A stretch of DNA of 64,000 nt from Sagittula stellata E-37 (GTDB lineage: Bacteria; Pseudomonadota; Alphaproteobacteria; Rhodobacterales; Rhodobacteraceae), in assembly GCF_039724765.1 (NCBI RefSeq), contig NZ_CP155729.1:3419501-3483500 (forward strand), written 5' to 3'. The translations under genes and the position numbers were made by a program. Position 1 is the first letter of the stretch; each line of letters starts with the position of its first letter. The notes beneath the pieces were generated by a model. That model saw only the letters and a program-made list of their open reading frames with translations, did no database searches and was not told the origin of the DNA. Shown here piece by piece: positions 1 through 7,489 of this stretch.

Positions 1-130
1 AAATCCTTCAAGATGTTCCGGAAATCGCAGGACTTGCCATGATGTACGCTGCCGGAGCGGCATTATTGCACCGCTGAGCCTGCACGGCTAAACATAAAGA
101 ACATAACAAGAACGAAGGCAGCAGCAAGAC
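1..130. other. Left edge, no gene supported
   Basis: One frame (3-77, plus strand) is open from the window edge to a stop and could be the last 24 codons of an upstream gene, but it is too short to recognise. No other coding or structural signal is seen before the methyltransferase fragment. Confidence 0.3.
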
Positions 131-207
131 TTGGCGGCACTTGCACCCATCGAGCTTTGCGCGGGCGCGGGCGGACAGACCCTCGGGGTCGAAAAGGCGG
201 GGTTCAG
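131..207 (+). pseudogene. 5' fragment of a C5-cytosine DNA methyltransferase
   Basis: The frame reads LAALAPIELCAGAGGQ then TLGVEKAGF, which is the N-terminal S-adenosylmethionine-binding motif of C5-cytosine methyltransferases (FAGxGG type). A TTG at 131 is the likely start; an upstream stop at 104 limits the frame. The match ends at GGGTTCAG (200-207), after which the frame reads foreign sequence and stops at 224. The rest of the gene resumes at 4911 with the expected next residues (GFSHEALVEI), so the gene was split by the 208-4910 insertion. Confidence 0.75.
200..207 (+). repeat. 8-bp direct repeat, left copy (target duplication)
   Basis: GGGTTCAG here is repeated exactly at 4911-4918. 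Joining the two methyltransferase fragments through one copy restores the reading frame (AGF-SHEAL), as expected of a target-site duplication. Confidence 0.7.
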
Positions 208-211
208 TCCC

Positions 212-233
212 AGCCCCTTGCAGTAAATGGTGC
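212..233 (+). repeat. Left terminal inverted repeat
   Basis: It begins AGCCCCTTGCAGTAA and pairs with the reverse complement of 4888-4909 with two mismatches over 22 bp. Similarity stops abruptly inside 233, as expected of a transposon end. Confidence 0.7.
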
Positions 234-565
234 AGCGTGTGGCTCATGGCCCTGTTAGCACGACACCATGCCGACTGAGACCTCCCAAAAGTTTCTACGG
301 GAGATGTCAGATGAATGACGGCTATAGCGGGCTTCCTGCCGTTCGCGTTGAGCGCAGCGAACGGCTCCTACGAGGCTACAATGACCACGGCTCTCTTGAG
401 TGAGTTTGCAGCTGCAGAATGAAAACGCTCGTCGCGCCCGGCCCTGACCTGCCCTTTGCTAAATCGTCCGTCGTTGCGGCGCAGCTCTCCCGAAGCAGAC
501 TTCCATGACACATTGCCACTTTGCCCTTTTGGAGTAAGCGTGTTTTGGGCCGCCCACGCAAAACC

Positions 566-3500
566 TTATACAGTCGCCTCTATCATATTTATCTCCTCGG
601 GAGTGAGTTCATGCAGGCGATAGATCGTCTGGTTGATCCGGTTCTCCAGTGTGGCGATCTCGGCCTCGACTGTGGCGATCTCTTCTTGCAGGCGGATCAC
701 GTCGGCCATGATGTGATCGTCCGCGCTCACGGCAACCTTCTTCAACAAGGTCGCCAGCTTCTTGCCGGTCAGGCGGGCGCTGACCTCGGTTCGGCTGGCG
801 AGCACCTTCCATTGGGCGAGGATGAACGGGGCCTGTTTTGGGGGCGGGAAGATCATTGTGACGGCGGGAATGCCGTCGACCATGAAGCGCAGCTCGCCGC
901 GTTTGAGTTCTGCCGAAAGGGCGACACCGGGTTTGAGGTGCTCTTCCAGCGCGGCTTGGCGGGCCTCTACCTCGCGGGCGAGACGGTCCTTGGCCCATTT
1001 GCGGCGCTCTGTGCCGATCAGGCGTTTGGGCGCAGCATCTTTTAAGTCGTCCAGATCAGGCAAATCAGGGAACAGCCAGTCGTCCGGGCGAGGCCGGATG
1101 CTGACAGCTCCCATTCGAAGGGCAATGTCAGCCAGAGCCTGCCGCAGCTGGTCATATAGCGCTTGAAGACGCTCAGCGTCCCGAGCCAGCGCCGCGCTGT
1201 CATCGCCCTCTGCGAGCGGGACTGGCAAGTATTTGATGAACTGTTTGTTCGCCTCGTAATACCCGTTGTCTTTGGGCTTTGCCGTCTTCCGGAAGTAGAA
1301 ATCGCAGGGCTTGGCATTAAGCGCAGCCAAGGTGCCCCATAGAGACACGTTCCGAGCCGGCATGATGCCGTTCACCCGGACGTTGTTGATATAGAAGGCT
1401 CCCTTACAATCCGCCGAAACCTGCATACTGTTGACGGTCTGTGCCACCATTAGCTTCGGGGTTTCTTGCTTACCAAGGTTTTGGCTGCGCCCGAACTGAT
1501 ACCATTCATCGTTGTCGAACTTACTGTCCTCACGGGCGCGAAGCTCTTCTTCATGTCCCAAAAGATAGGCCCAGGCATTCGGATATTGGGTCTGCATGGT
1601 GCTGGCCGGGATCAGGCTCGGGCGATTGCCGCCAAGGCTGTAAGGGAACAGCAGATAGGTATCGGTCTGGGGTGTCAGGTAGCGGCAGGCCTCCGCGCCA
1701 GACACAAGCGGCTTCATGATCTCGTCTTCGATCTGGACCACACGCCCACGCTTGGCCCCTTTCGGCGGCTTTTCCTCGTAGCGGTTCGCTCCCAACCGTT
1801 TCAAGTGGTAGATATGATCTGCGCTGGTCTGGATGCCGACGAAGATGTTGCGTGTCACGCCGGGATCATCCAACCGCACCCCGTTGCCCGTCAGCTTGTC
1901 GATTAGGTCACGCTCGCTCCCTGTCACCAGCAGCCAGCGATCCCCGAAGGTCAACCGATCATAGGACAAGCGGATGTGGTCGGCCTCCCACGGGCTTTCG
2001 GCCACTACACCGTTCGGGGCCTTCACTACCGCCACCTCGTCGTTCGGATGCTTCGAGAAGAACATGAGCGCAGTGTAAACCGTCGCTTCTTCGAAAATCT
2101 GGTGCGAGCCGAAGTCGATCCAGCCCCAGAGATGTCGGCCAGTCTCGACCATCCCGCGCAGCCCCGCTCCATATTCGTTCATCTGCCAGACAGACGGGGC
2201 GATGTAGCCCAGGCGGCCATCGTCGTTCAGAAGCTGGATGCCCTTTTCGATGAAAGGCAGATACAGGTCGAAATTGCCGGTCTGGGTGCTGTGATAGACC
2301 CCGCCATCCTCTGGATCACGTTTCAGGAACGCGGCCATGTCGGCATGGGCCTTGCGGAAATTCTGGAGCTTCACATAGGGCGGGTTGCCGACGACCGCAT
2401 CGAACCCCCCACGTTCGAATACTCCGGGAAACGCGGCCCGCCAGTCAAAGGCGTTGATCCGTTCATTCTCGTCCGCACTGTAGGGCGCAAGACCATCGTA
2501 GAACTCCGGCCCGATCAGGCTGTTTCCATCACGGATATGGTTGTCGAGCGACGACAGCGGTTTGTCGGATCGCGCGGTGTGGAGCCAGAGCGCGAGCTTG
2601 GTGATCTCGACGGACGCCGGGTTGATGTCCACGCCATAGAGATTGCGGCGCAGGATTTCCCGCACGGCTGCGTCAGTCCAATCCTCTTCAGCCATCTTCT
2701 GGCCCAGTTGGCGCCGCAGATCGCGGAGTGCCTTCCACTCATCCAGCAGGTACGCCAGCGTAGTGATCAGGAACGCGCCAGAACCGCAGGCAGGGTCGAC
2801 AATGCGGATGTCGCGCAGCTCTGCCTCGTAGGCGTCAATGGCCTTGATCGTGGGCAGCTTGTTCTTTTTCTCGGACGGCCAGCCGCAGGCGGCCTTCAGA
2901 TCGGTCAGGCGGCGGCCCACCGTTTCATCCACGATGCGTTCAACGACCCATTCGGGCGTGTAGTAGACGCCATCGCGCTTGCGCTTGCTTTCTTTGTTGA
3001 CCGACTTGCGGCCTTCTTCCTCGGCTTCGAGGATTTCGAGTTCGGTGATCGACTGCTCAAAGATGCGCCCGAGGGTGTAAAGGCCGATACTGCGCTCCGG
3101 GTCTCGCTTGGCAGAGGGCACGTGTTGGTCGTTGACCACGCCCTCGCTCCAGCTGGAGGCATAGTTGTAGTTCGCGGACAGGTAGAGCAACGTCAGCTTG
3201 TTCGCCGCGAGGCTGGCTTCGTTCTGGCCCTGCCCGCGCTCGCAGAAGATACTGTTGGGCATATGCAGTTTTTCAAGGTCAGGGTCGGGAGCGAACAGGC
3301 CACCGTTGAACTGGTTGATTTGGTGATCGCCAAAGGCCCGGCCATCGTTCATCGCCTTGAAGAGGCGGCGCAGCCATTGCCAGATTTCCCCACCTTTAGG
3401 GTCGAAATACTGATCGTCGGCCTGCCGTATCAAGTAGTCGCGAAGAAGTTGGGGCGGGAAGCCCAAGGCGCGACCCATATCTTCGCAGAAGAACACGAAT

Positions 3501-4399
3501 ATCGCCCGGTCGAGGATTTTCTGGGCCATCCGAACCAGCCGTCCCTTGGTCCCGGGAAAGCGGTCGGTGTCCGGGCCGTTATATTCCAGAAGGATGCGGT
3601 AAAGGTGCTCCCGGAAACCGCGATACTCGGCGTAGAAGCGGTTCTCCAGCTCGCTTTGGCGAAACCGCTGTTGCTGAATGAGCGAAAGCAATTGAGCGCG
3701 GCCACTGGTGCCGCTCACAATCAGGGTGTCGCGGTGGAACAGGCGCGAAAACAAGAACCGGTCAAAACGCCCCTCTTCTGTGTCGTTCAACAAGGTGGCG
3801 TGCTGAAGAAGGTCTTTCTTCTCGATAGCGAAGCTGATGTATTGCCGCTCACCGCGATCCGCCCAATAGAGGCGGAATTCATTCATATCGGTGACAATTG
3901 CCCAGGTCGGAATAATTGACTCATAACCGAACATGCCTTTCCGGCTCGCATACAGATAATCAAGACCCTGTTTTACCGGAGACCTGGAATTGCCTTTTCG
4001 CTTCTGAGGAGCGTCGAGGGCGCTCTTGATGTCTTTGAATTCAACAAGCACCTGCGGAACGGGCGTGGTTTCGTTCGGGGAAAAGAAGCCGAGCGCAGCA
4101 TCGGCCTCGCCCATACCGCCCCGCTGTCCAGCTCCTGCGACAGGAAACGCTGGGTAAAGTGTGTAATTCGATTCTCCACCTGCCTGGCCGGCTTGCACGT
4201 AACCCCATGTAGCTCGGAAGAATTCTTCCAGCAGCGCGGCTTGTGCCGTGGTTTCTTTTTGGTTGCCCCGCGCGGCCCAACGCCGGAGCCGTTCGATCAA
4301 CTCAGCCTCTTCGACGCTGTCCTTAAAGGTATCGTATTCATGAGCCCACACCGAACGCAAAAACGATTTCGAAACGAAAGCGTTGTGAATATCACTCAT
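566..4399 (-). CDS. Type IIG restriction-modification enzyme (nuclease plus N6-adenine methyltransferase)
   Basis: This 1277-residue single-chain enzyme should both methylate adenine in its recognition site and cleave unmodified DNA. Residues about 90-125 show a PD-(D/E)xK-like nuclease site (D100 and E120-F-K122 in VEFKD). A helical linker follows, then the methyltransferase: YYTP near 479, motif I DPACGSG near 535 and motif IV NPPY at 672-675. The C-terminal 350 residues would hold the target-recognition domain (TaqI/Eco57I-like). The ATG at 4399 fits where homology starts; the frame is open 25 codons further upstream. No separate R, S or M gene adjoins it, so it is a stand-alone defence gene. 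BREX PglX has a similar methyltransferase, but no other BREX gene is present and PglX lacks this nuclease motif. Confidence 0.88.
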   Translation of the reverse strand: MSDIHNAFVSKSFLRSVWAHEYDTFKDSVEEAELIERLRRWAARGNQKETTAQAALLEEFFRATWGYVQAGQAGGESNYTLYPAFPVAGAGQRGGMGEADAALGFFSPNETTPVPQVLVEFKDIKSALDAPQKRKGNSRSPVKQGLDYLYASRKGMFGYESIIPTWAIVTDMNEFRLYWADRGERQYISFAIEKKDLLQHATLLNDTEEGRFDRFLFSRLFHRDTLIVSGTSGRAQLLSLIQQQRFRQSELENRFYAEYRGFREHLYRILLEYNGPDTDRFPGTKGRLVRMAQKILDRAIFVFFCEDMGRALGFPPQLLRDYLIRQADDQYFDPKGGEIWQWLRRLFKAMNDGRAFGDHQINQFNGGLFAPDPDLEKLHMPNSIFCERGQGQNEASLAANKLTLLYLSANYNYASSWSEGVVNDQHVPSAKRDPERSIGLYTLGRIFEQSITELEILEAEEEGRKSVNKESKRKRDGVYYTPEWVVERIVDETVGRRLTDLKAACGWPSEKKNKLPTIKAIDAYEAELRDIRIVDPACGSGAFLITTLAYLLDEWKALRDLRRQLGQKMAEEDWTDAAVREILRRNLYGVDINPASVEITKLALWLHTARSDKPLSSLDNHIRDGNSLIGPEFYDGLAPYSADENERINAFDWRAAFPGVFERGGFDAVVGNPPYVKLQNFRKAHADMAAFLKRDPEDGGVYHSTQTGNFDLYLPFIEKGIQLLNDDGRLGYIAPSVWQMNEYGAGLRGMVETGRHLWGWIDFGSHQIFEEATVYTALMFFSKHPNDEVAVVKAPNGVVAESPWEADHIRLSYDRLTFGDRWLLVTGSERDLIDKLTGNGVRLDDPGVTRNIFVGIQTSADHIYHLKRLGANRYEEKPPKGAKRGRVVQIEDEIMKPLVSGAEACRYLTPQTDTYLLFPYSLGGNRPSLIPASTMQTQYPNAWAYLLGHEEELRAREDSKFDNDEWYQFGRSQNLGKQETPKLMVAQTVNSMQVSADCKGAFYINNVRVNGIMPARNVSLWGTLAALNAKPCDFYFRKTAKPKDNGYYEANKQFIKYLPVPLAEGDDSAALARDAERLQALYDQLRQALADIALRMGAVSIRPRPDDWLFPDLPDLDDLKDAAPKRLIGTERRKWAKDRLAREVEARQAALEEHLKPGVALSAELKRGELRFMVDGIPAVTMIFPPPKQAPFILAQWKVLASRTEVSARLTGKKLATLLKKVAVSADDHIMADVIRLQEEIATVEAEIATLENRINQTIYRLHELTPEEINMIEATV

Positions 4400-4887
4400 A
4401 TCATTGAACCTGCATTTTGGGGCCGCCCCCGTTCTTACGCAGGGGGTGAATTGGTGCTCCCTGGCACACTTCACTCTCGATCACGCGGATGCAAGAGCAA
4501 CCTTCCCCCACTGTATATCCATTTCTCTCAAGATGCATCGCTCTGACACTGCAATGGAATTTTGCTCTTCTCACAGAAGGTCTGCTTAGCTGCGTGTCTC
4601 GGTGATTCGTCCAAGCCGCAGCGAACGACGGCTTACGCCCTTCCTCCCGCTCGGCTTCGCAGTTGCAGCGCAAACTCAGCAGGTGCGGCGAACGGAAGAA
4701 AGGTCCCGCATAGCGGTGGTCCAATGACCTTAAAATGAAGGTCGGGCTCACAGGGTTGGGCGACTCGAGAATACGGTCGCGTTTGGGCTGGCATCAGCCG
4801 TATGCACATGCGGCAACCCGCGACTTTGTAAGTGCAAGGCTGGGCTGGAAACGGTCATTTCGCTTCGAGCCCTCTTCGGTCCTCCCG
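4400..4887. other. Non-coding right arm of the R-M unit
   Basis: About 490 bp upstream of the restriction-modification gene. Open frames here lack family similarity and a plausible ribosome site. It should contain the promoter of the leftward gene, but no clear -35/-10 pair could be singled out. Confidence 0.4.
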
Positions 4888-4909
4888 GCACCACTTACTG
4901 CAATGGGCT
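4888..4909 (-). repeat. Right terminal inverted repeat
   Basis: The reverse complement begins AGCCCATTGCAGTAA and matches 212-233 at 20 of 22 positions. It lies one base inside the right copy of the GGGTTCAG direct repeat. Confidence 0.7.
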
Positions 4910-4910
4910 T

Positions 4911-5140
4911 GGGTTCAGCCACGAGGCCCTTGTCGAGATCTACGAGCCCTGCCGCGAGACGCTGCCGCTCAACCGGCCGCAGCGGAATGTCGTTCAGGAG
5001 CATTAGGCCGACCTGACGTGGTTCAACGGGAAACCCTACGAAGGGATTGACCTGCTGTCCGGCGGCCTGTCTTGTCCACCGTTCTCGGTGGCTGGCAAGC
5101 AGATCGGGCATGCCGAGAAAAGAAATCTCTCCCCGGACAC
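4911..5140 (+). pseudogene. Internal fragment of the same C5-cytosine methyltransferase
   Basis: The frame reads GFSHEALVEI, then NRPQRNVV, then YEGIDLLSGGLSCPPFSVAG, and on to NLSPDTLRVIS, which are motifs II to V of a C5-cytosine methyltransferase. The catalytic Pro-Cys motif is changed to Ser-Cys, an in-frame TAG lies at 5004-5006, and similarity is lost near 5130, so the C-terminal two thirds are missing. The gene is dead both by insertion and by later decay. The right direct repeat GGGTTCAG (4911-4918) forms its first codons. Confidence 0.78.
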
Positions 5141-5485
5141 GCTGCGCGTGATCAGCGATCAGGCCAAGACGGCGAGAGGAACTGGCCGGTCGTCCCCGGG
5201 CGTTTCTCGCGGAGGGCGCACAGACCCGACACGATTTGCGCCGCAGATCGTTTCGTCCGCCTGACGGATGGACGGTCCAATATCCTGATGGTGAGCCGTT
5301 TGTCCGCTCCTCTTGCAACGCTGCAACTGCCCTCTCCGCTCCAGCCCCATCTCGGAGCGCTCTTTTCCGGAAGTCCTACCTATCTGTCCCCGGAGGTTTT
5401 TGGCCGGATTCTTCCGAACCTACTTTCTACGTAGGACGGGATGAGGAACCGGGCACCGTCCCCCGGGTAGAGAAAAGGCAGGCAG
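5141..5485. other. Non-coding stretch after the methyltransferase remnant
   Basis: About 345 bp without a supported gene. No further methyltransferase motifs, repeats or tRNA are seen. The end (about 5440-5485) should hold the promoter and ribosome site of the next gene. Confidence 0.35.
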
Positions 5486-5914
5486 ATGCTCAGTAACCAC
5501 GAGAAGATTAAGGCAGAGAAGCGCGCGCAGAACGGCGAGCGCTGCCTCAACCAGGTCTACGACTACGAGGACATTGCGCCCTACTGGTTGATAGAGGCCG
5601 CATACATCTACATCTCGGGCCAGATCAGCGATCTGAGGAAGGCCATCGAGACCGGCGACGAAACCGATATTGCCCTTGCAGGCTGCGCTGCATTCGCTCG
5701 GGCGAGATCGCCCTTGGATGGCTTCTCAGATGAGTGGGGCATCACCGACATCAAGAAATGGATCACATATGAGCGGCGAGACATGCGCCGCGCCGAGAAG
5801 GTCGGAAACTGGAAGGGGGTCGCATCTTGCGCGCTCCGGATCGGCGAATGCGAGGCCGCCATCGCAGAGCTGCGGAAACGGCGAGATGAGAAACGCCGGG
5901 AGATCGCGGCTTGA
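5486..5914 (+). CDS. Hypothetical protein in mobilization region
   Basis: A 142-residue, charged, probably all-helical soluble protein with no signal peptide or membrane segment and no family I recognise. The N-terminal half contains an aromatic-rich stretch (YEDIAPYWLIEAAYIYI) and the C-terminal 50 residues are Arg/Glu-rich and could form a coiled coil. A GGCAGGC ribosome-site-like run precedes the ATG. Its stop overlaps the TTG start of the next gene (TTGA), so the two are likely translated together. Its place between the methyltransferase remnant and the mobilization genes suggests an accessory role in the element. Confidence 0.6.
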   Translation: MLSNHEKIKAEKRAQNGERCLNQVYDYEDIAPYWLIEAAYIYISGQISDLRKAIETGDETDIALAGCAAFARARSPLDGFSDEWGITDIKKWITYERRDMRRAEKVGNWKGVASCALRIGECEAAIAELRKRRDEKRREIAA

Positions 5915-6261
5915 CCGACGATTTTGAGGCATTCATGGAAGGGATTGAGGGGAGGGCTCCGGAAGCATACACGGCGCTCCGGCGCGATCTGGAGACGGCA
6001 GAGAAGAGGGTGGCGCCCCGGCCCCCGGTCGGACCTGCCGCGGCTGCTGACGCGCCGCAGGACGCCGCTGCGGCGGAGGACTGGCGGCGGGGTCCAGAGA
6101 ACACCCGGGCAGCCGTTTGCGCGGCACTCGGCTGGATGCAGGCCGAACAGAAAGACCCGGCCGGGCGCGACTGGCGCGCGGCCCACCGCAATGCGCTCCG
6201 CATGCTGGCCGAAGCCATCGGCTGGTCGAACAAGACCGACAGAACCAACAGGAACGGCTGA
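5911..6261 (+). CDS. Hypothetical protein, coupled to upstream gene
   Basis: A 116-residue protein starting at TTG 5911, overlapping the previous stop by four bases; an ATG eight codons in (5935) is an alternative. The N-terminus is acidic, a Pro/Ala-rich linker lies at about 32-55, and the C-terminal half is a predicted helical segment (WMQAEQKDPAGRDWRAAH). No family is recognised. It lies 5 bp before the next gene, forming a compact three-gene operon. Confidence 0.5.
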   Translation: MTDDFEAFMEGIEGRAPEAYTALRRDLETAEKRVAPRPPVGPAAAADAPQDAAAAEDWRRGPENTRAAVCAALGWMQAEQKDPAGRDWRAAHRNALRMLAEAIGWSNKTDRTNRNG

Positions 6262-6266
6262 AAACC

Positions 6267-6644
6267 ATGAGCTTGACCGGCGCCGCCGCCATCGCCGCGA
6301 AGATGCCGTGCCGGGCGGCCGAGGCCGCCCGGTCCATCGAAGGCAAGATCGACCACCCCACCAGCCGGAAATGGCGGCACCTCGCGGCCACCCGACAGGA
6401 CGGAGACTATTGCTGGCCCTGCGTGTATGCGCGCGTCAGGATTGAGATGGGGCCGGAGGGCGGATACCGCGGGATGACCGCGCCGCAGCTCATACCCGAG
6501 GCGGAGGCCCTGTCCGGTGATCCGGACACGGAGGGCAGCACGCTGGTATGCGCCTTGGACCTCCGATCCGCCGACCTCGCGGCCGAGGCCCTGCGGCGCA
6601 TCTTGGAGCATTACGAAGTCATGCGGGAGGCACGGGGATGCTGA
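6267..6644 (+). CDS. Hypothetical protein with CWPC motif
   Basis: A 125-residue protein starting at ATG 6267 (the frame is open further upstream, but this ATG follows the previous stop by 5 bp). A CxxC pair (DYCWPCVYARV) near residues 50-55 could bind metal or act in redox, but there is no second pair. The C-terminal 40 residues are helical. It is the third gene of the operon that begins at 5486. Function unknown. Confidence 0.5.
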   Translation: MSLTGAAAIAAKMPCRAAEAARSIEGKIDHPTSRKWRHLAATRQDGDYCWPCVYARVRIEMGPEGGYRGMTAPQLIPEAEALSGDPDTEGSTLVCALDLRSADLAAEALRRILEHYEVMREARGC

Positions 6645-6740
6645 CGGCATAGGACGCGGCCCGGCTTGTCAGCGTGGCGCAGGAGAGGGCAGCCATTGCC
6701 ACCGCGGCGAAAAGGAACTCCCTCATGCCCGTGCGGGCTT

Positions 6741-7007
6741 CTACGCCCCCCGGGAAGCTGCTTCAACGAGCGACTCGAAGAACGGGCGAAGTGTGTCCCG
6801 ATCGTTTTCGGCGAGATGCGGGAAGAGCATCTTTACCGCCTCGCGGGCCTTGCCGGGCTCCTTGCGCGCAAGCGCGCTGAGCCCCGCGCCGAGGATGATT
6901 TTGCGGCGCGTTTCCGCGCGGCGTTCTTCCTCGCGCTTGCGCGCCTTCGCAGCGTCAAGGAGCTGCTGGTAGTGCTCTACCTGTTGTTCCGGTGTCTTTC
7001 GCGGCAT
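6741..7007 (-). CDS. Small relaxosome-type protein (TraD-like)
   Basis: An 88-residue, strongly basic N-terminal helix (RKREEERRAETRRK) followed by IILGAGLSALARKEPGK and an amphipathic C-terminus. The arrangement of basic helix then LGAGL resembles the short TraD/MobC-like accessory proteins encoded divergently from MOBQ relaxases on Ti-type plasmids. It lies 15 bp downstream of 7023-7238 on the same strand and is divergent from the relaxase, with the probable oriT between. The assignment rests on pattern and context only. Confidence 0.55.
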   Translation of the reverse strand: MPRKTPEQQVEHYQQLLDAAKARKREEERRAETRRKIILGAGLSALARKEPGKAREAVKMLFPHLAENDRDTLRPFFESLVEAASRGA

Positions 7008-7022
7008 GTCTGCCTCCTTTTG

Positions 7023-7238
7023 TCATCGTCTCTGTTCTGCGGCCGCCTTCGCGGCCTTGGAAAACGGGTTCATGGCCCCTGCGGCCTGGATCATCCCGCT
7101 CCCCGCCTTTCCGGTCCACTGAAGTTCCTGCGCGCCGCCTCTGGCGCCCTGCGCCGCATCCCACGCGTGCAGCCCGCCCCAGGCTAAGAGCCCGAGGGCA
7201 AGGAGCAGGATCATTCTGCAAGTGTAGGTTTCGAGCAT
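7023..7238 (-). CDS. Small secreted or membrane protein next to oriT
   Basis: A 71-residue protein with an N-terminal hydrophobic segment (MILLLALGLLAWGGL, residues 9-23) followed by an Ala/Gly-rich polar tail. It may be a signal peptide or a single membrane anchor. It is the first gene leftward of the probable oriT and is followed after 15 bp by the TraD-like gene. No family recognised; it could be a membrane-located transfer accessory protein. Confidence 0.4.
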   Translation of the reverse strand: MLETYTCRMILLLALGLLAWGGLHAWDAAQGARGGAQELQWTGKAGSGMIQAAGAMNPFSKAAKAAAEQRR

Positions 7239-7299
7239 TTCCGGGCTCAGTTACCGCTGTTTCTACGGACATAGGCAGAGCATCCGCGAAGCGGAAAAC

Positions 7300-7362
7300 C
7301 CGAGGAAGAGAAACGACCAAGGCGCAGATAAGCAAACAAGTTTGCAGACCGCCTCCGGCGGT
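7300..7362 (+). other. Probable origin of transfer (oriT, MOBQ type)
   Basis: Between the divergent small genes and the relaxase lies AAGGCGCAGATAAGC (7319-7333), which resembles the nick region of IncQ/Ti-type MOBQ origins (AGGGCGCA followed by TTA). Two inverted repeats follow: GCAAAC/GTTTGC (7332-7345) and ACCGCC/GGCGGT (7348-7362). The resemblance is from memory of those origins; the nick position is not proven. Confidence 0.45.
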
Positions 7363-7489
7363 CCCGGCGCTCCTGGCGGAGGGCGGTGAACTCGCGTTGC
7401 TCGTCGCCTGCGGCGTCACTCCGGAACCAGCGATCCCGGGCCTATATCCTGTTCAGGACACGCGATGAACAGGAAAGGAACGCCCCGAG

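Larger units (their letters stand above)
208..4910. mobile_element. Transposon-like unit carrying a Type IIG R-M gene
   Basis: The unit is bounded by 22-bp inverted repeats (212-233 and 4888-4909, 20 of 22 identical; core TTGCAGTAA) and by an 8-bp direct repeat (200-207, 4911-4918). It sits inside a C5-methyltransferase gene. Its only convincing gene is the restriction-modification gene at 566-4399; no transposase is present. The non-coding flanks (234-565 and 4400-4887) show no recognisable gene. The inverted repeats sit 4 nt from the direct repeat on the left and 1 nt on the right, so the exact ends are uncertain by a few bases. It may be a non-autonomous unit moved by a transposase in trans, or one that lost its transposase. 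Confidence 0.65.

Noticed and set aside
1976..3919. Long plus-strand open frame opposite the R-M gene
   Set aside because: It is antisense to a gene with clear motifs, has no similarity of its own, and is explained by GC-rich codon bias; the same holds for long frames at 44467-46554 and 59178-61658 on the minus strand.
566..4399. BREX PglX or a Type ISP enzyme for the large methyltransferase
   Set aside because: No other BREX gene is present, there is no helicase domain, and an N-terminal PD-(D/E)xK motif plus length fit Type IIG better.
4401..4751. Minus-strand gene of 116 codons upstream of the R-M gene
   Set aside because: Low-similarity Arg/Ser-rich translation typical of non-coding GC-rich DNA; it lies in the promoter arm of the mobile unit.
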